A stretch of 64,000 nucleotides of DNA. It comes from Thermococcus onnurineus NA1. Its GTDB lineage: Archaea > Methanobacteriota_B > Thermococci > Thermococcales > Thermococcaceae. The translations under genes were made by a program, and so were the position numbers. Numbering within the stretch: position 1 is the stretch's first letter; the number at the start of each line of letters is the position of its first letter. The notes under the pieces are model-generated. The model did not search any database. It worked only from the letters and a program-made list of their open reading frames with translations, and had not been told where the DNA came from. This document shows positions 26,564-35,723 of this stretch, one piece after another. The stretch covers positions 744,001-808,000 of the forward strand of contig NC_011529.1 of NCBI RefSeq assembly GCF_000018365.1, in the 5' to 3' direction.

Positions 26564-27411
26564 ACGAGCCTCCTCCCCGTCACCTTTAGGAATATCTCCT
26601 CTAGCGTAGGCTCCTCCGTGTTTATCCTTCGTACCTCATGGTTCCGGAGGATTTCGAGGAACTCCTCGTTCTGACCCAAACCTTCTAGCGGGAATTCCCT
26701 AACCTCAACGTTGCCACTGGCGGCATATTCAACCTTCACAACCCTCTTACCCATCTTGACCTTGAGCTTCTTCGGGCTGTCCACGAGCCTCACAGCACCG
26801 TCCACTATGAAGGCCACCCTGTCACAGAGCTCGTCCGCCACGTACATGTTGTGTGTCGTTAGAAAAATCGTCTTTCCGTTCTCTCGCATCTCCAGGAGCA
26901 TGTCCTTAATCTTCCTTGCGCTTCCAGGGTCGAGACCCTCTAAAGGCTCATCGAGGAAGAGTATCTCCGGATCAGGGAGGAAGGCCCTCGCTAGGTCAAG
27001 CTTCTTCTTCATACCCTTGGAAAGGTTTCCAACCAACTGGTCTGCTTCCTTGTCAAGGCCCACCATTTTGAGCACATCCATGGGGTCGAGGTGCTTCTTG
27101 TAGAAGGAGGCAAAGAACTCAAGGTTTTCAAGGGCCGTGAGCTTCGAGTAAATTGCGGGAAACTCAAAGGAGACGCCTATTTTCTGGTAATAGTCCTTGC
27201 CCCACTTTCTCAAGTCTTTTCCAAAGACTCTAACCTCGCCTTCGTAGTCCTTGATTATCTTGACTAAGATTTTAACTGTTGTCGTTTTTCCTGCCCCGTT
27301 GGGACCCAAAAAGCCGTAGATTTCCCCTTCCTCAACGGAGAAGCTAAGGTTTTCAACGGCCCTTACTTTGCCGTAGTATTTCCTAATGTTTTCGACCTCG
27401 ATAACAGGCAT
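26560..27411 (-). CDS. ABC exporter ATP-binding protein
   Basis: 283 residues. Walker A GPNGAGKTTT (about 35-44), signature LSKGMKKKLDLA, Walker B EILFLDEPLEGLDPGS and the H-loop TTHNMY are all intact. The C-terminal 65 residues form the usual DrrA/CcmA-type extension. It powers the two overlapping ABC-2 permeases downstream. The ATG at 27409-27411 follows a GGTGAGAGC ribosome-binding site. It is probably the first gene of the operon, with the promoter in 27412-27500. Confidence 0.9.
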   Translation of the reverse strand: MPVIEVENIRKYYGKVRAVENLSFSVEEGEIYGFLGPNGAGKTTTVKILVKIIKDYEGEVRVFGKDLRKWGKDYYQKIGVSFEFPAIYSKLTALENLEFFASFYKKHLDPMDVLKMVGLDKEADQLVGNLSKGMKKKLDLARAFLPDPEILFLDEPLEGLDPGSARKIKDMLLEMRENGKTIFLTTHNMYVADELCDRVAFIVDGAVRLVDSPKKLKVKMGKRVVKVEYAASGNVEVREFPLEGLGQNEEFLEILRNHEVRRINTEEPTLEEIFLKVTGRRLV

Positions 27412-27541
27412 GCTCTCACCGGAGTGATTACGGTGGAAAACTACTTAACCTTGACCCCCGCTCTATACACGGACGTGATACACTCTTTCATTTTAAAAAG
27501 AAAATGTGAGCCTCGAATTTTACCCCTCCCTTCTGGGCTTT

Positions 27542-28243
27542 TCACCTAATAACCATCATCTCAATGTCGTCGAAATCCACCTTCCCCTTTCCCCATCTTC
27601 CAGCAGTGCCTCCCCAGATGGCTTTTACTTCAAACCAACCCTTTTGGACATAAACGCGTTCGCTAATCGGGGAATTTTGTGCCATCGGGTGCCTCGATTT
27701 CTTCAAAGAACGTCATAGCGTTTGGGTCGAAAGTTCCTTTGACTATGTCCTCGTTTGATGCCCCTTTAACTCTTGAAAGGGCACTCAGGACAGTCAAAAT
27801 AAACTTCCCGCCGGGCTTTGGGGATTCATAAATGTTCTTGAGTATCGCCAAGTTGTGCTCTATTGGGTCGTCACTTGAACCGATTAGTGAAAAGGCATCT
27901 TCGCAGAGGCATATGGCAGCGTCAAATTCCTCCTCACGCTTAAACTTCGTGGCGTCTACTTTTATGAACTCCACTTCAACACCTTCTTTTTGAGCTCGTT
28001 TTCTTGCTTCTTCAAGCATTCCCTGGGATATCTCAATTCCTGTAACCTTGCAGCCCCTTTTTGCGAGCTCTATTGAGTGCCTTCCGACACCGCAGCCAAC
28101 GTCCAGTATCTTGGCTCATTCTGGCAGCTGAAACGCTTGAAGGAACTTAAACCTGATGTCCGCTAACTTGTTCTGGTGGCTCTGACATTTCAATCCACCA
28201 GGCCTGCTAACTCCAGAATGAAACCCCGGAAACGTTCGTTCAT
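27542..28243 (-). pseudogene. Decayed class I SAM-dependent methyltransferase
   Basis: Near full length (about 234 codons) but broken in at least three places. ATG 28243 begins MNERFRGFILELAGLVD and then hits TGA with a shift near 28195. The next piece, NKLADIRFKFLQAFQLPE, ends at an in-frame TGA at 28116-28118. Immediately after comes the SAM motif AKILDVGCGVGRHS and the main frame to FFEEIEAPDGTKFPD, where a TAG at 27663 breaks it; one frame over, ERVYVQKGWFEVKAIWGG continues to a stop at 27542. The 118-codon piece at 27663-28019 should not be annotated as an intact gene. Confidence 0.8.
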
Positions 28244-28399
28244 CGGGTTTCTAAAATAGAGCTTATCCAAATCTAAGTCGATGGTGGTCGTGAAGAATTT
28301 CGACCTTTATTCGTTTCATACGCACTCAAAGGGAATTAGAAGGGGAAGTTATTGTCTTTCCATCAAAGAGAACAAGATAAAAAGCAGAGCCCAGAAACT

Positions 28400-28717
28400 T
28401 CAGGAGTCAGAACCCAGGAGCATCATTAGCTTCTCCTCGACCTCTTCCTTCTTCCTCACCAGATTCTGCCTTGCGATTTCATTTCCTTCTTTGAGATAAA
28501 TCAGTGTGGGCACATTCATGACGTCGAACTTTTCCGCAAGCGGAAGATGCTTCTCCACGTCAACCTCCCAGAACTCCACCTCCTTATACTCCTCGCTCAG
28601 CTCGTGCATAAACGGTTCAATCATCCTGCACGGCGGACAGCCAGGAGAAGAAAACCAAAGGAGGGCATATTTTGCCCTCTCAACTTTTCCAAAGTCTCCA
28701 TCAAACTCCCTGATCAT
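28400..28717 (-). CDS. Thioredoxin-like protein (CPPC) linked to CopA
   Basis: 105 residues, thioredoxin fold with active site FSSPGCPPCRMIEPF and the cis-Pro loop VMNVPTLIYL. CPPC is a more reducing or isomerase-like variant of CGPC. There is no signal peptide, so it is cytosolic. ATG 28717 follows GAGGTGG; it begins 10 nt after the copA stop and is surely cotranscribed with it. Co-expression with a Cu+ exporter suggests that it repairs thiols or relieves copper-thiolate damage. This is inferred from context. Confidence 0.85.
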   Translation of the reverse strand: MIREFDGDFGKVERAKYALLWFSSPGCPPCRMIEPFMHELSEEYKEVEFWEVDVEKHLPLAEKFDVMNVPTLIYLKEGNEIARQNLVRKKEEVEEKLMMLLGSDS

Positions 28718-28727
28718 CTTAACCACC

Positions 28728-31130
28728 TCAAATTTTAGCTTTTTTCAAAAGCAAGGAGTTTGTGACGACACTCACGCTGCTCAATGACATAGCTCCAGCA
28801 GCCCATTCTGGTCTGAAGGTGATTCCAAAGAGAACATAGGCCAGTCCAGCGGCGAAGGGTATTAGGATGGTGTTGTAGAACATTGCCCAGAAGATGTTCT
28901 GCTTAATCTTTGAGAGCGTCTTTTGGCTGAGCTTTATTGCCCTAACTACATCTCTTAAGTCGTTTTTAATCAAGACGATGTCTCCGCTCTCCATTGCTAT
29001 GTCGGTTCCGGAGCTTACCGCTATGCCTATGTCAGCTTGAGCCAAAGCGGGAGCGTCGTTTATCCCATCCCCGACAAAAATGACCACTTCTCCCTTCTCC
29101 TGAAGCTTCTTTACTTCATTTGCTTTATCCTGGGGCAAAACTTCCGCTAAAACGTAATCTATGTTAAGCTGTCTAGCTATCGCTTCTGCGGTTCTTCTAT
29201 TGTCGCCGGTAATCATCCCAACTTTCTTGCCCATTTTGTGAAGCTCTTCTATCGCTTCTATCGCGCCTTCTTTGATTGTGTCCGCTATTCCAATAACTCC
29301 CGCTATTTTTCTGTCAACTGCCACTATTATGGCCGTTTTAGCTTCATCTTCAAGCTTAAGGAGAGCTTTTTCAACCTCTCTGTCTATTGGATAACCATTC
29401 TCTTTGAACAGCTTTCTATTTCCGGCCAAGATTTCCTTCCCATCCACTACGGCTTTTATTCCCTTGCCGGTTATTGCCTCAAAGCTTTGGGGCTCTTTAA
29501 CCTCTAATCCGAGCTCTTGAGCTTTCCTAACTATGGCCTCTCCTAGTGGGTGCTCTGAGCGCTTTTCAGCTGAAGCTACTAAGCCCAAAAGCTCTTTCTC
29601 ATCCATGCCAAAAGTCACTACATCTGTAACTTCAGGCGTCCCCTTTGTTAGCGTCCCCGTCTTATCGAAGAGAACTATTGTGGCTTTCCTCGCTATTTCC
29701 AGTACTTCACCATTCTTGATTAAAATCCCCATTTCGGCACCTTTGCCCATTCCAACTGTTAAAGCCGTTGGAGTTGCCAAGCCAAAGGCACATGGGCAGG
29801 CAATCACCAAAACGCTGAGCAGTGTCGTGAAGGCGAAGAGCAGGGGCTGGTCAGCTATGAAGTACCAGTATCCAAAGGAGATTAGTGCTATTGTTAAAAC
29901 GGCTGGAATGAAGTATGTAACGACTTTATCCGCTAATCTCTGAATCGGTGGTCTTGTATTTTGTGCCTCCTCAACGAGCCTAATTATTTGTGCCAGAGCT
30001 GTGTCTCTTCCGACCCTCTTTGCCTCGATTTTAAGCACGGAGTTCTTGTTAATCGTTCCACCAATAACCTCGTCACCCTTATTCTTTAAATTTGGAATTG
30101 GTTCTCCGGTGATCATCGATTCGTCAACGTAGCTTTCTCCTTCAATTACAATTCCATCAACCGGAATCCTCTCTCCAGGTTTGACTATGACAATATCGCC
30201 AACTTTAACTTCGCTTATTGGAACTTCAATCTCTTTTCCATCCCTAATTACGGTTGCCTTTTTAGCTTGAAGCCCCATGAGCTTTTTAATTGCCTCACTC
30301 GTTCTTCCTTTGGCCAAAGTCTCTAAGTAGCGTCCAAGCAAGAGGAAGGCCATTAGCAAAACGCTTGCCTCATAAAAGTTGAACTCCCTTGGAATAATTC
30401 CTATTGTGGCCAAAACGCTTGCAAAATAAGCAGAACCGATTCCCATGGAGTACATGACTTCCATGTTTAAGCTTTTGTGCTTTAATGAATTGAGAGCCTT
30501 TCCAAAGATATCCCTTCCAGCGTAGATTATTGCCAGAGTTGCCAGCAGGAATTGAACGTAAATTAAGTTGGGAATTTCAATCCCGAATCTGTGAAGCTGC
30601 ATTGAGGCGAAGAGAGTTAACCCTACTCCCCAAGCAACGGCAAGTTTTTTCTTCATTTCCATCATGTGCTTCTCTCGAATCTCTTTTTCTACATCATGGC
30701 TTTCCTCACCTTCAACTCCCAAGAATTGGTAGCCAACCTCTTCAATTGCTCTCTTAATATCTTCTATGCTTACTAAACTTGGGTCATAGCTTACCTTAGC
30801 CTTCTCAGTTGCCAAATTGACCTGAGCATCTAAAACTCCAGGGAGCTCTTTAAGAGCTACTTCAATGGTTTTGACACACATTGCACAGGTCATTCCACCG
30901 ATCTTTATTATCGCGTCTCTCTTTTCTCGAACCACCTGATAGCCAAGCTCTTCAATTGTCTTTATAATCTGATTCAGGCTGACCCTTGACTCATCGAAGT
31001 CCACGTAAACATTCTCAGAGTTTAAATTGGCTCTGGCGTCTTTAACCCCATCAAGCTCTTTCAGAGCTGTTTCTATGGTTTTTACGCACATGGCACACGT
31101 CATCCCATTAACCTTAAGCGTAAGCTTCAT
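28728..31130 (-). CDS. copA: Cu+-exporting P1B-type ATPase CopA
   Basis: About 800 residues. Two N-terminal heavy-metal domains, each with GMTCAMC (about residues 9-15 and 80-86), are followed by the membrane helices, TGE actuator loop (MITGEPIP), the intramembrane CPC site (IACPCAFGLATPTAL), the phosphorylation motif DKTGTLTKG, an HP dipeptide (SEHPLGE) and GDGINDAPAL. All point to Cu+/Ag+ efflux. GGTGAT precedes ATG 31130. It is divergent from the CopR-like regulator and followed by a thioredoxin gene. Its codon and base composition is AT-richer than the flanking housekeeping genes, fitting an accessory island. Confidence 0.95.
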   Translation of the reverse strand: MKLTLKVNGMTCAMCVKTIETALKELDGVKDARANLNSENVYVDFDESRVSLNQIIKTIEELGYQVVREKRDAIIKIGGMTCAMCVKTIEVALKELPGVLDAQVNLATEKAKVSYDPSLVSIEDIKRAIEEVGYQFLGVEGEESHDVEKEIREKHMMEMKKKLAVAWGVGLTLFASMQLHRFGIEIPNLIYVQFLLATLAIIYAGRDIFGKALNSLKHKSLNMEVMYSMGIGSAYFASVLATIGIIPREFNFYEASVLLMAFLLLGRYLETLAKGRTSEAIKKLMGLQAKKATVIRDGKEIEVPISEVKVGDIVIVKPGERIPVDGIVIEGESYVDESMITGEPIPNLKNKGDEVIGGTINKNSVLKIEAKRVGRDTALAQIIRLVEEAQNTRPPIQRLADKVVTYFIPAVLTIALISFGYWYFIADQPLLFAFTTLLSVLVIACPCAFGLATPTALTVGMGKGAEMGILIKNGEVLEIARKATIVLFDKTGTLTKGTPEVTDVVTFGMDEKELLGLVASAEKRSEHPLGEAIVRKAQELGLEVKEPQSFEAITGKGIKAVVDGKEILAGNRKLFKENGYPIDREVEKALLKLEDEAKTAIIVAVDRKIAGVIGIADTIKEGAIEAIEELHKMGKKVGMITGDNRRTAEAIARQLNIDYVLAEVLPQDKANEVKKLQEKGEVVIFVGDGINDAPALAQADIGIAVSSGTDIAMESGDIVLIKNDLRDVVRAIKLSQKTLSKIKQNIFWAMFYNTILIPFAAGLAYVLFGITFRPEWAAGAMSLSSVSVVTNSLLLKKAKI

Positions 31131-31157
31131 AACTATCACCGATGTTTACTTAACAGC

Positions 31158-31189
31158 ACACTTTAAGGGCATTATTTCTACCAAAGTGT
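31158..31189 (+). promoter_or_regulatory. Inverted repeat in the copA/copR divergent promoter
   Basis: ACACTTT (31158-31164) and AAAGTGT (31183-31189) form a perfect inverted repeat with an 18-bp spacer. The left arm overlaps the probable copA TATA element (CCTTAAAG, minus strand); the right arm lies just upstream of the copR TATA box (TTTTTATATTTT, about 31206-31217). This is where a TRASH-domain regulator would control both genes. Confidence 0.6.
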
Positions 31190-31246
31190 AAACGCTAACC
31201 GAAGAATTTTTATATTTTGAAAACAAACGACTCGTAGGTGTTTATC

Positions 31247-31855
31247 ATGACAAAGCTAGATGAACTGGATTTGAAGCTGATATATCTTCTCATGGACAAC
31301 TCAAGATTAAGCATCTCCGAACTCGCGGAAAGACTCAGCGTCAGCAGGCCAACTGTTAAGACGAGGCTAGAAAAACTTGAGAAAGAAGGAATTATTCAGC
31401 GTTACACGATTAAACTCCACCCAGAACTCCAGAAGGCCCACAACGTCGTTGCCCTGATAATCAAAACTGACAAGCCAGAGAAGCTTCGAGAGTTCGAGGA
31501 AATCATCGAGATCAACCGCTTCACGAGTAAGAAGTATCTCATAAAAGTGGCTGTCGAAGATATGGAGGGACTGAGAAACGTAATAGAAGGTGCCGGTTTT
31601 GAGGTACTTGAGATAATGCCTATCCTAGAGAGCATTGAGAAAGAACATCCTCCCAAGGTCAAGGTTCCATTCAAATGCGACTACTGCGGCAAGGAGATAG
31701 TCGATGAGCCGATAGTTTACAAATATCGCAACAGGGTTTACTTCTTCTGCTGCCCTACCTGTTTGAGAGAATTCAAGAGGACAAGGGAGAACATAGAAAA
31801 GCTCAAGCTAAAAGAACACGAAATAGAACATAGTCATGAACACCATAAGCATTAA
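31247..31855 (+). CDS. copR: Copper-responsive Lrp/AsnC-type regulator with TRASH domain (CopR-like)
   Basis: 202 residues. The N-terminal AsnC-type winged HTH (about 5-60; SISELAERLSVSRPTVKTRL) is followed by a middle ligand-like region and a C-terminal TRASH metal-binding domain (about 144-180; CDYCGKE...FFCCPTCLREF). The tail is His-rich (HSHEHHKH), likely an extra metal site. Equivalent Thermococcales proteins repress the adjacent copA and release it on Cu binding. ATG 31247 with GGTG upstream. It is divergent from copA across a 116-nt region carrying an inverted repeat. Confidence 0.9.
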   Translation: MTKLDELDLKLIYLLMDNSRLSISELAERLSVSRPTVKTRLEKLEKEGIIQRYTIKLHPELQKAHNVVALIIKTDKPEKLREFEEIIEINRFTSKKYLIKVAVEDMEGLRNVIEGAGFEVLEIMPILESIEKEHPPKVKVPFKCDYCGKEIVDEPIVYKYRNRVYFFCCPTCLREFKRTRENIEKLKLKEHEIEHSHEHHKH

Positions 31856-31887
31856 ATAAAAAAGAAATGATTTAGAGCGAAGTTCAC

Positions 31888-32223
31888 TCACTCTTCCCAA
31901 TCTTCAATACCCATTACTCTTTCGCAGTACTCGTGCCTCTCCCTCCACCAGCTTCCCATGTACTTCTCCATTATTGACTCCATTTCCTCCTCCATCTCCT
32001 CATGAATCTCGGCGAAGTCCCCACTCTCCATGTACTGCACCATTTCCACATAGATGTCTTCGTCCATCATGCCCGGTCCATGAGCAATGCCCATCATTGG
32101 ACCAAAGCCTCCTGGGAAGCCCCTGTATCCATCCCAGCTGAACGGCCCTGAATGCGCTAGACCGTATGGGACCGCAATGAGAGCCCCAATTATGAATCCG
32201 ATCAACAGTGACTTCCACTCCAT
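31888..32223 (-). CDS. Membrane-anchored Met/Glu-rich protein, putative extracytoplasmic metal binder
   Basis: 111 residues. A single hydrophobic segment (about 5-24) is followed by an aromatic/Gly-rich stretch (FSWDGYRGFPGGFGPMMG) and an acidic Met-rich region (about 50-95) with PGMMDE and several M-x-x-M spacings. Sequence is non-globular at first, then helical. Met and His clusters outside the membrane are typical of Cu+ binding proteins, and the position between copR and copB agrees. AAAGGTGATG precedes the ATG. No family assigned; function is inferred. Confidence 0.68.
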   Translation of the reverse strand: MEWKSLLIGFIIGALIAVPYGLAHSGPFSWDGYRGFPGGFGPMMGIAHGPGMMDEDIYVEMVQYMESGDFAEIHEEMEEEMESIMEKYMGSWWRERHEYCERVMGIEDWEE

Positions 32224-32365
32224 TTTGCATCACCTTTCTGTTGTTTTCATAGTACCCTATGAGGGAAAGGCTAATAGGCTTATTATTTGCAATGTGAGAA
32301 ATGATTTTGAGAGAATTTGCTGAAGTGTAAGAATAAACCAAATCAAAAGTTTTCACAACTACAAC

Positions 32366-32980
32366 ATGATGAAAATGGAGAAGACTGCCAAAAAATATGA
32401 TAGGTTTTCAAAAATTTACGACCTTTTCGAGAGCCCAATGGAAGTGATGGCTTTCTCAAAGTACAGAAAGAAAGCCCTAAGTATTGCTAAAGGAAAAGTC
32501 CTCGAGATAGGAGTTGGGACTGGAAAGAATCTTCCATATTACCCTAAAGATGTCGAAGTAATTGGCATAGACTTCAGCAGAGGGATGCTCGAAAAAGCGG
32601 AAAGAAGGAGAAAAGAGCTCGGTTTAAAAAATGTCAAGCTCCTCCTAATGGACGCCCAAAAGTTAGAGTTTGAAGACAACACTTTTGACACGGTTGTGAG
32701 CACTTTCGTGTTTTGTACAGTTCCAGACCCCGTCAAAGGGCTGAAAGAAGCCTATAGAGTCTTAAAACCTGGAGGGAAGACAATATTTCTGGAACACATG
32801 AAAAGTGAGTCAAAGCTTTTGAACATTCCACTCTACTTGATGGATCCGATAATGAAAGCCCTAGTGGGCACTTCGATGGTGAGAGAAACGCAAAAGAATA
32901 TTGAAAAGGTTGGCTTCAAGATAGAAAAGGTTGAAAATCTCTTCTTCGACATCGTGAGGTTAATTGTTGCCACAAAATAG
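32366..32980 (+). CDS. SAM-dependent methyltransferase (UbiE/phospholipid N-methyltransferase-like)
   Basis: 204 residues, class I Rossmann methyltransferase. Motif I is VLEIGVGTGKNLPYY (about 45-60), acidic loop GIDFSRGMLEKA, post-I MDAQKLEFED and motif III LKPGGKTIFLEHM. The helix YDRFSKIYDLFESPME at the N-terminus matches UbiE-like enzymes acting on hydrophobic substrates. In this metal island an intact methyltransferase could act in metal(loid) methylation, but there is no Cys triad typical of arsenite methyltransferases. The ribosome-binding site is weak; the alternative ATG 32369 cannot be excluded. Confidence 0.82.
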   Translation: MMKMEKTAKKYDRFSKIYDLFESPMEVMAFSKYRKKALSIAKGKVLEIGVGTGKNLPYYPKDVEVIGIDFSRGMLEKAERRRKELGLKNVKLLLMDAQKLEFEDNTFDTVVSTFVFCTVPDPVKGLKEAYRVLKPGGKTIFLEHMKSESKLLNIPLYLMDPIMKALVGTSMVRETQKNIEKVGFKIEKVENLFFDIVRLIVATK

Positions 32981-32995
32981 TTTAAAAGAGAGCCT

Positions 32996-33229
32996 TCAGC
33001 CCCCTAAGAGCTTTCTCTTCCTTCTTTCATACTCCTCGTCGTCTATCTCTCCCCTTGCGTATTTTTCATCGAGTATTTCAAGGGCGCTCTTTTTTGACGT
33101 TTTTGTGATTCCGCCTGAGCTCTGCTCCACGAGCCACTTAATGAGCCACACTATCCCAACTATTATCAGTATCCAGAACAGGAGCATGAATATTGCCCCA
33201 AACCAGCCGAAGTAGCCAAATCCAATCAT
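32996..33229 (-). CDS. Small SHOCT-domain membrane protein
   Basis: 77 residues: one N-terminal transmembrane helix rich in Trp/Ile (about 5-33) and a C-terminal SHOCT motif (about 47-74; [20 protein letters not shown]). SHOCT is a short oligomerisation/interaction module common in membrane proteins. A GGGGGTGGC ribosome-binding site precedes the ATG. It lies downstream of copB on the same strand with about 175 nt between, which contain one copy of a repeated 14-mer. Role unknown. Confidence 0.8.
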   Translation of the reverse strand: MIGFGYFGWFGAIFMLLFWILIIVGIVWLIKWLVEQSSGGITKTSKKSALEILDEKYARGEIDDEEYERRKRKLLGG

Positions 33230-33341
33230 GTCGTGCCACCCCCATTCACTTTCTCCAAACGTAGGTTAAAAAACCCGAGTTAACGCTTTCAAACATCATT
33301 TTGATCGCCTCAGTTACTACTCATTGACAAAGGATATAGCT

Positions 33342-33355
33342 CTTATTCTTTACAG
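33342..33355 (-). promoter_or_regulatory. 14-mer CTGTAAAGAATAAG, copy upstream of the SHOCT gene
   Basis: Read on the minus strand, CTGTAAAGAATAAG is identical to the copy at 38304-38317 before copZ. A TATA-like GCTATATCC follows immediately. A related GTGTAAGAATAAA lies on the plus strand at 32325-32337 before the methyltransferase. Likely an activator or repressor site or BRE extension shared by metal-island promoters. Confidence 0.5.
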
Positions 33356-33405
33356 AAGTGAAATATAGCATCCAAAAATTTCAAAAAAAGAAAAAGAAGA
33401 CTGCC

Positions 33406-35547
33406 TCAGACTTTCAAAAACTTCGCGTTTATAGCGACTATCACCGTGCTCAAGCTCATCAGCAAAGCACCTACTGCTGGACTTAACAGTATTCCATAGT
33501 TGTAAAGCGCCCCTGCTGCCAAAGGAATTGCGAATGTGTTGTAGCCAGTTGCCCATGCCAAATTCTGCACCATCTTCCTATAGGTTGCCCTTGCAAGGTG
33601 TATCGCTGTTATGACGTCTCTCGGATCGTTTTTAACCAAGATTATATCGGCACTCTCTATTGCCACATCGGTTCCTGCTCCGATTGCTATACCCACATCA
33701 GCCTGGATTAGTGCTGGAGCATCATTTATTCCATCCCCAACCATTGCCACGACGAAGCCTTTTTCTTGAAGCTCCTTAACTTTCTCGGACTTCTGATGGG
33801 GCAGAACTTCAGCAAAGTAGCCATCCAGACCAAGATCCTCTGCAACCCACTTTGCAACTTTAGCGTTGTCTCCTGTGAGCATGTAAGCTTTAATCCCAAT
33901 CTCGTGGAGTTTCTTTATCGCCTCTCTCGACTCAGGCCTTATCTTATCGGCTAAAGCCAAGGCACCAATCAGCTTTCCACTGATGATTAAGAACACCACA
34001 GTCTTACCCTGATCTAGCACCTTGTTGACGCGCTCGTCCTCCCTCCACAGGTTGTTCTCTTTGAGGAATCCTGGACTGACCACGAAAACTTCTTTTCCGT
34101 TGATGACGCCTTGGACACCTTTGCCCGGTAGAACCTTTGATTCTCTAACCTCGTAAACCTCAAGGCCGAGCTCTTTCGCCCTCTCAACTATCCCCTGCGC
34201 TATCGGGTGTGATGAGTGGCTCTCCAGCGCTGCCGCGTACCGCAGGATTTCTTCCTCCTCCAGCTCATCCAGTGGAATTACATCTGTTACCTCGAATTTT
34301 CCTTCGGTCAAGGTTCCCGTCTTGTCAAAGACAACTACCTGAACATCCTTTGCCCTCTCAAAGGCTTCTCTATTCCTAATGAGTATTCCCTTCCTCGCTG
34401 ATATTGACGTTGACACTGAGACTACTAAAGGAACAGCCAATCCCAAAGCGTGGGGGCATGTAATTACCATCACGGTGACCATTCTCTCCAAAGCGAACAC
34501 AAACGGCTTCCCTAAGTAGAGCCAAGTTCCTAAAGTTACGCTTCCAGCGGTTATTGCAATGAGTGTAAGCCAAAAAGCTGCCCGGTTAGCTAAATTTTGA
34601 GTCCTCGACCTCGTTTCTTGGGCCTGCTTTACAAGCTCAACCACCTGCATCAAGTAGGTCTCTTTTCCAGTCTTCTCGATCCTGACTTTAATCGAGCCCT
34701 CTAGGTTTATTGAACCACCTATAACAATGTCGCCGGGTTTCTTATAGACAGGTTTTGACTCACCGGTGAGCATTGCCTCGTTTACACTCGTCTCACCCTC
34801 AATTATGATGCCATCAGAGGGTATCTTTTCCCCAGGTTTAACTAGGACTATATCTCCTTTCTTAAGCTGGCTCACTGGGACGTCTTTTATTCCCTCAGGA
34901 GTTATTAAGTGGGCATCAGTTGGCATGAGCTTTATTAGCTCCTCTAAAGCCCTCGAAGCGCCGAGAACAGAACGCATCTCTATGTAGTGCCCCAAAAGCA
35001 TAATGTCAATAAGCGTCGCAAGCTCCCAGTAGAAGGTCTTTCCGGGCAATCCAAAGGTCACAGCAGAGCTGTAAAAGAAGGCAACTGTGATTGCCAGAGC
35101 AATTAGCGTCATCATTCCTGGGGTTTTCTTCTTAAGTTCATCTCTCATTCCCGTTAGGAATGGCTTCCCACCGTAGAAGTAGACCACTGTCGATAGCGCA
35201 AAGAGAACATATCTATCGCCCGTGAACGTGAATGTAAAACCAAGGAACTTTTGAATCAGCGGAGATAGGAGCAGTATTGGAATCGTAAGTATGGCAGAAA
35301 CTATAAATCTCTTCTTAAAATCCTCCATCATCATTCTATGGTGATCCGCATGCGAATGCTTGTGTTCTCCATGCTCAGGTTCATGAGCAGCGTGTTCATG
35401 CTTTTCTTCCTCCATCTTGTGTCTATGCATTTCATGCTCTCCATGTTCTATATGTTCATGCTTTTCGCTTTCCTCATGTTGGTGCATCATCATTTCTTTG
35501 TGCTCTTCATGGGTGTGCTCATTGTGAGCCTTTTTTTCATCTTCCAT
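33406..35547 (-). CDS. copB: CopB-type P1B ATPase with His-rich N-terminus
   Basis: About 713 residues. The first 75 residues form a His/Glu/Met-rich tail with many H-x-H pairs (HNEHTHEEH, HEHIEHGEHEMH). The membrane core carries CPH in VITCPHALGLAVPL in place of CPC, the defining feature of the P1B-3 (CopB) group, which moves Cu2+ or Cu+. TGE (LTGESKP), DKTGTLTEG, HP (SSHPIAQ) and GDGINDAPAL are intact. ATG 35547 follows GGTGATT. It complements CopA in the island, so the organism carries two copper pumps of different types. Confidence 0.93.
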   Translation of the reverse strand: MEDEKKAHNEHTHEEHKEMMMHQHEESEKHEHIEHGEHEMHRHKMEEEKHEHAAHEPEHGEHKHSHADHHRMMMEDFKKRFIVSAILTIPILLLSPLIQKFLGFTFTFTGDRYVLFALSTVVYFYGGKPFLTGMRDELKKKTPGMMTLIALAITVAFFYSSAVTFGLPGKTFYWELATLIDIMLLGHYIEMRSVLGASRALEELIKLMPTDAHLITPEGIKDVPVSQLKKGDIVLVKPGEKIPSDGIIIEGETSVNEAMLTGESKPVYKKPGDIVIGGSINLEGSIKVRIEKTGKETYLMQVVELVKQAQETRSRTQNLANRAAFWLTLIAITAGSVTLGTWLYLGKPFVFALERMVTVMVITCPHALGLAVPLVVSVSTSISARKGILIRNREAFERAKDVQVVVFDKTGTLTEGKFEVTDVIPLDELEEEEILRYAAALESHSSHPIAQGIVERAKELGLEVYEVRESKVLPGKGVQGVINGKEVFVVSPGFLKENNLWREDERVNKVLDQGKTVVFLIISGKLIGALALADKIRPESREAIKKLHEIGIKAYMLTGDNAKVAKWVAEDLGLDGYFAEVLPHQKSEKVKELQEKGFVVAMVGDGINDAPALIQADVGIAIGAGTDVAIESADIILVKNDPRDVITAIHLARATYRKMVQNLAWATGYNTFAIPLAAGALYNYGILLSPAVGALLMSLSTVIVAINAKFLKV

Positions 35548-35590
35548 ATTAATCACCATCATTAATTTCTAACTAACAAAAAATATTTAA

Positions 35591-35610
35591 CCATTTTTCA
35601 TACAAAATGG
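35591..35610 (-). promoter_or_regulatory. Perfect inverted repeat upstream of the copB TATA box
   Basis: CCATTTT (35591-35597) and AAAATGG (35604-35610) are perfect 7-bp arms around a 6-bp spacer. On the minus strand the repeat directly precedes the TATA-like TTAAATATT (about 35582-35590), i.e. in the BRE/activator position for copB. Candidate operator, regulator unknown. Confidence 0.5.
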
Positions 35611-35723
35611 AAAATCCAAGCCGGACCGGCGCACAAGAAATAAAGAGAAAAGTTTCCAAAGTGAGCACCTACCGATAAAAGCATTTTTGAATTTGGCATA
35701 ACATTCCGGTTTGTCACATATAC

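Noticed and set aside
27506-27718. 70-codon plus-strand ORF
   Set aside because: Lies opposite the methyltransferase pseudogene and has no ribosome-binding site or recognisable domain.
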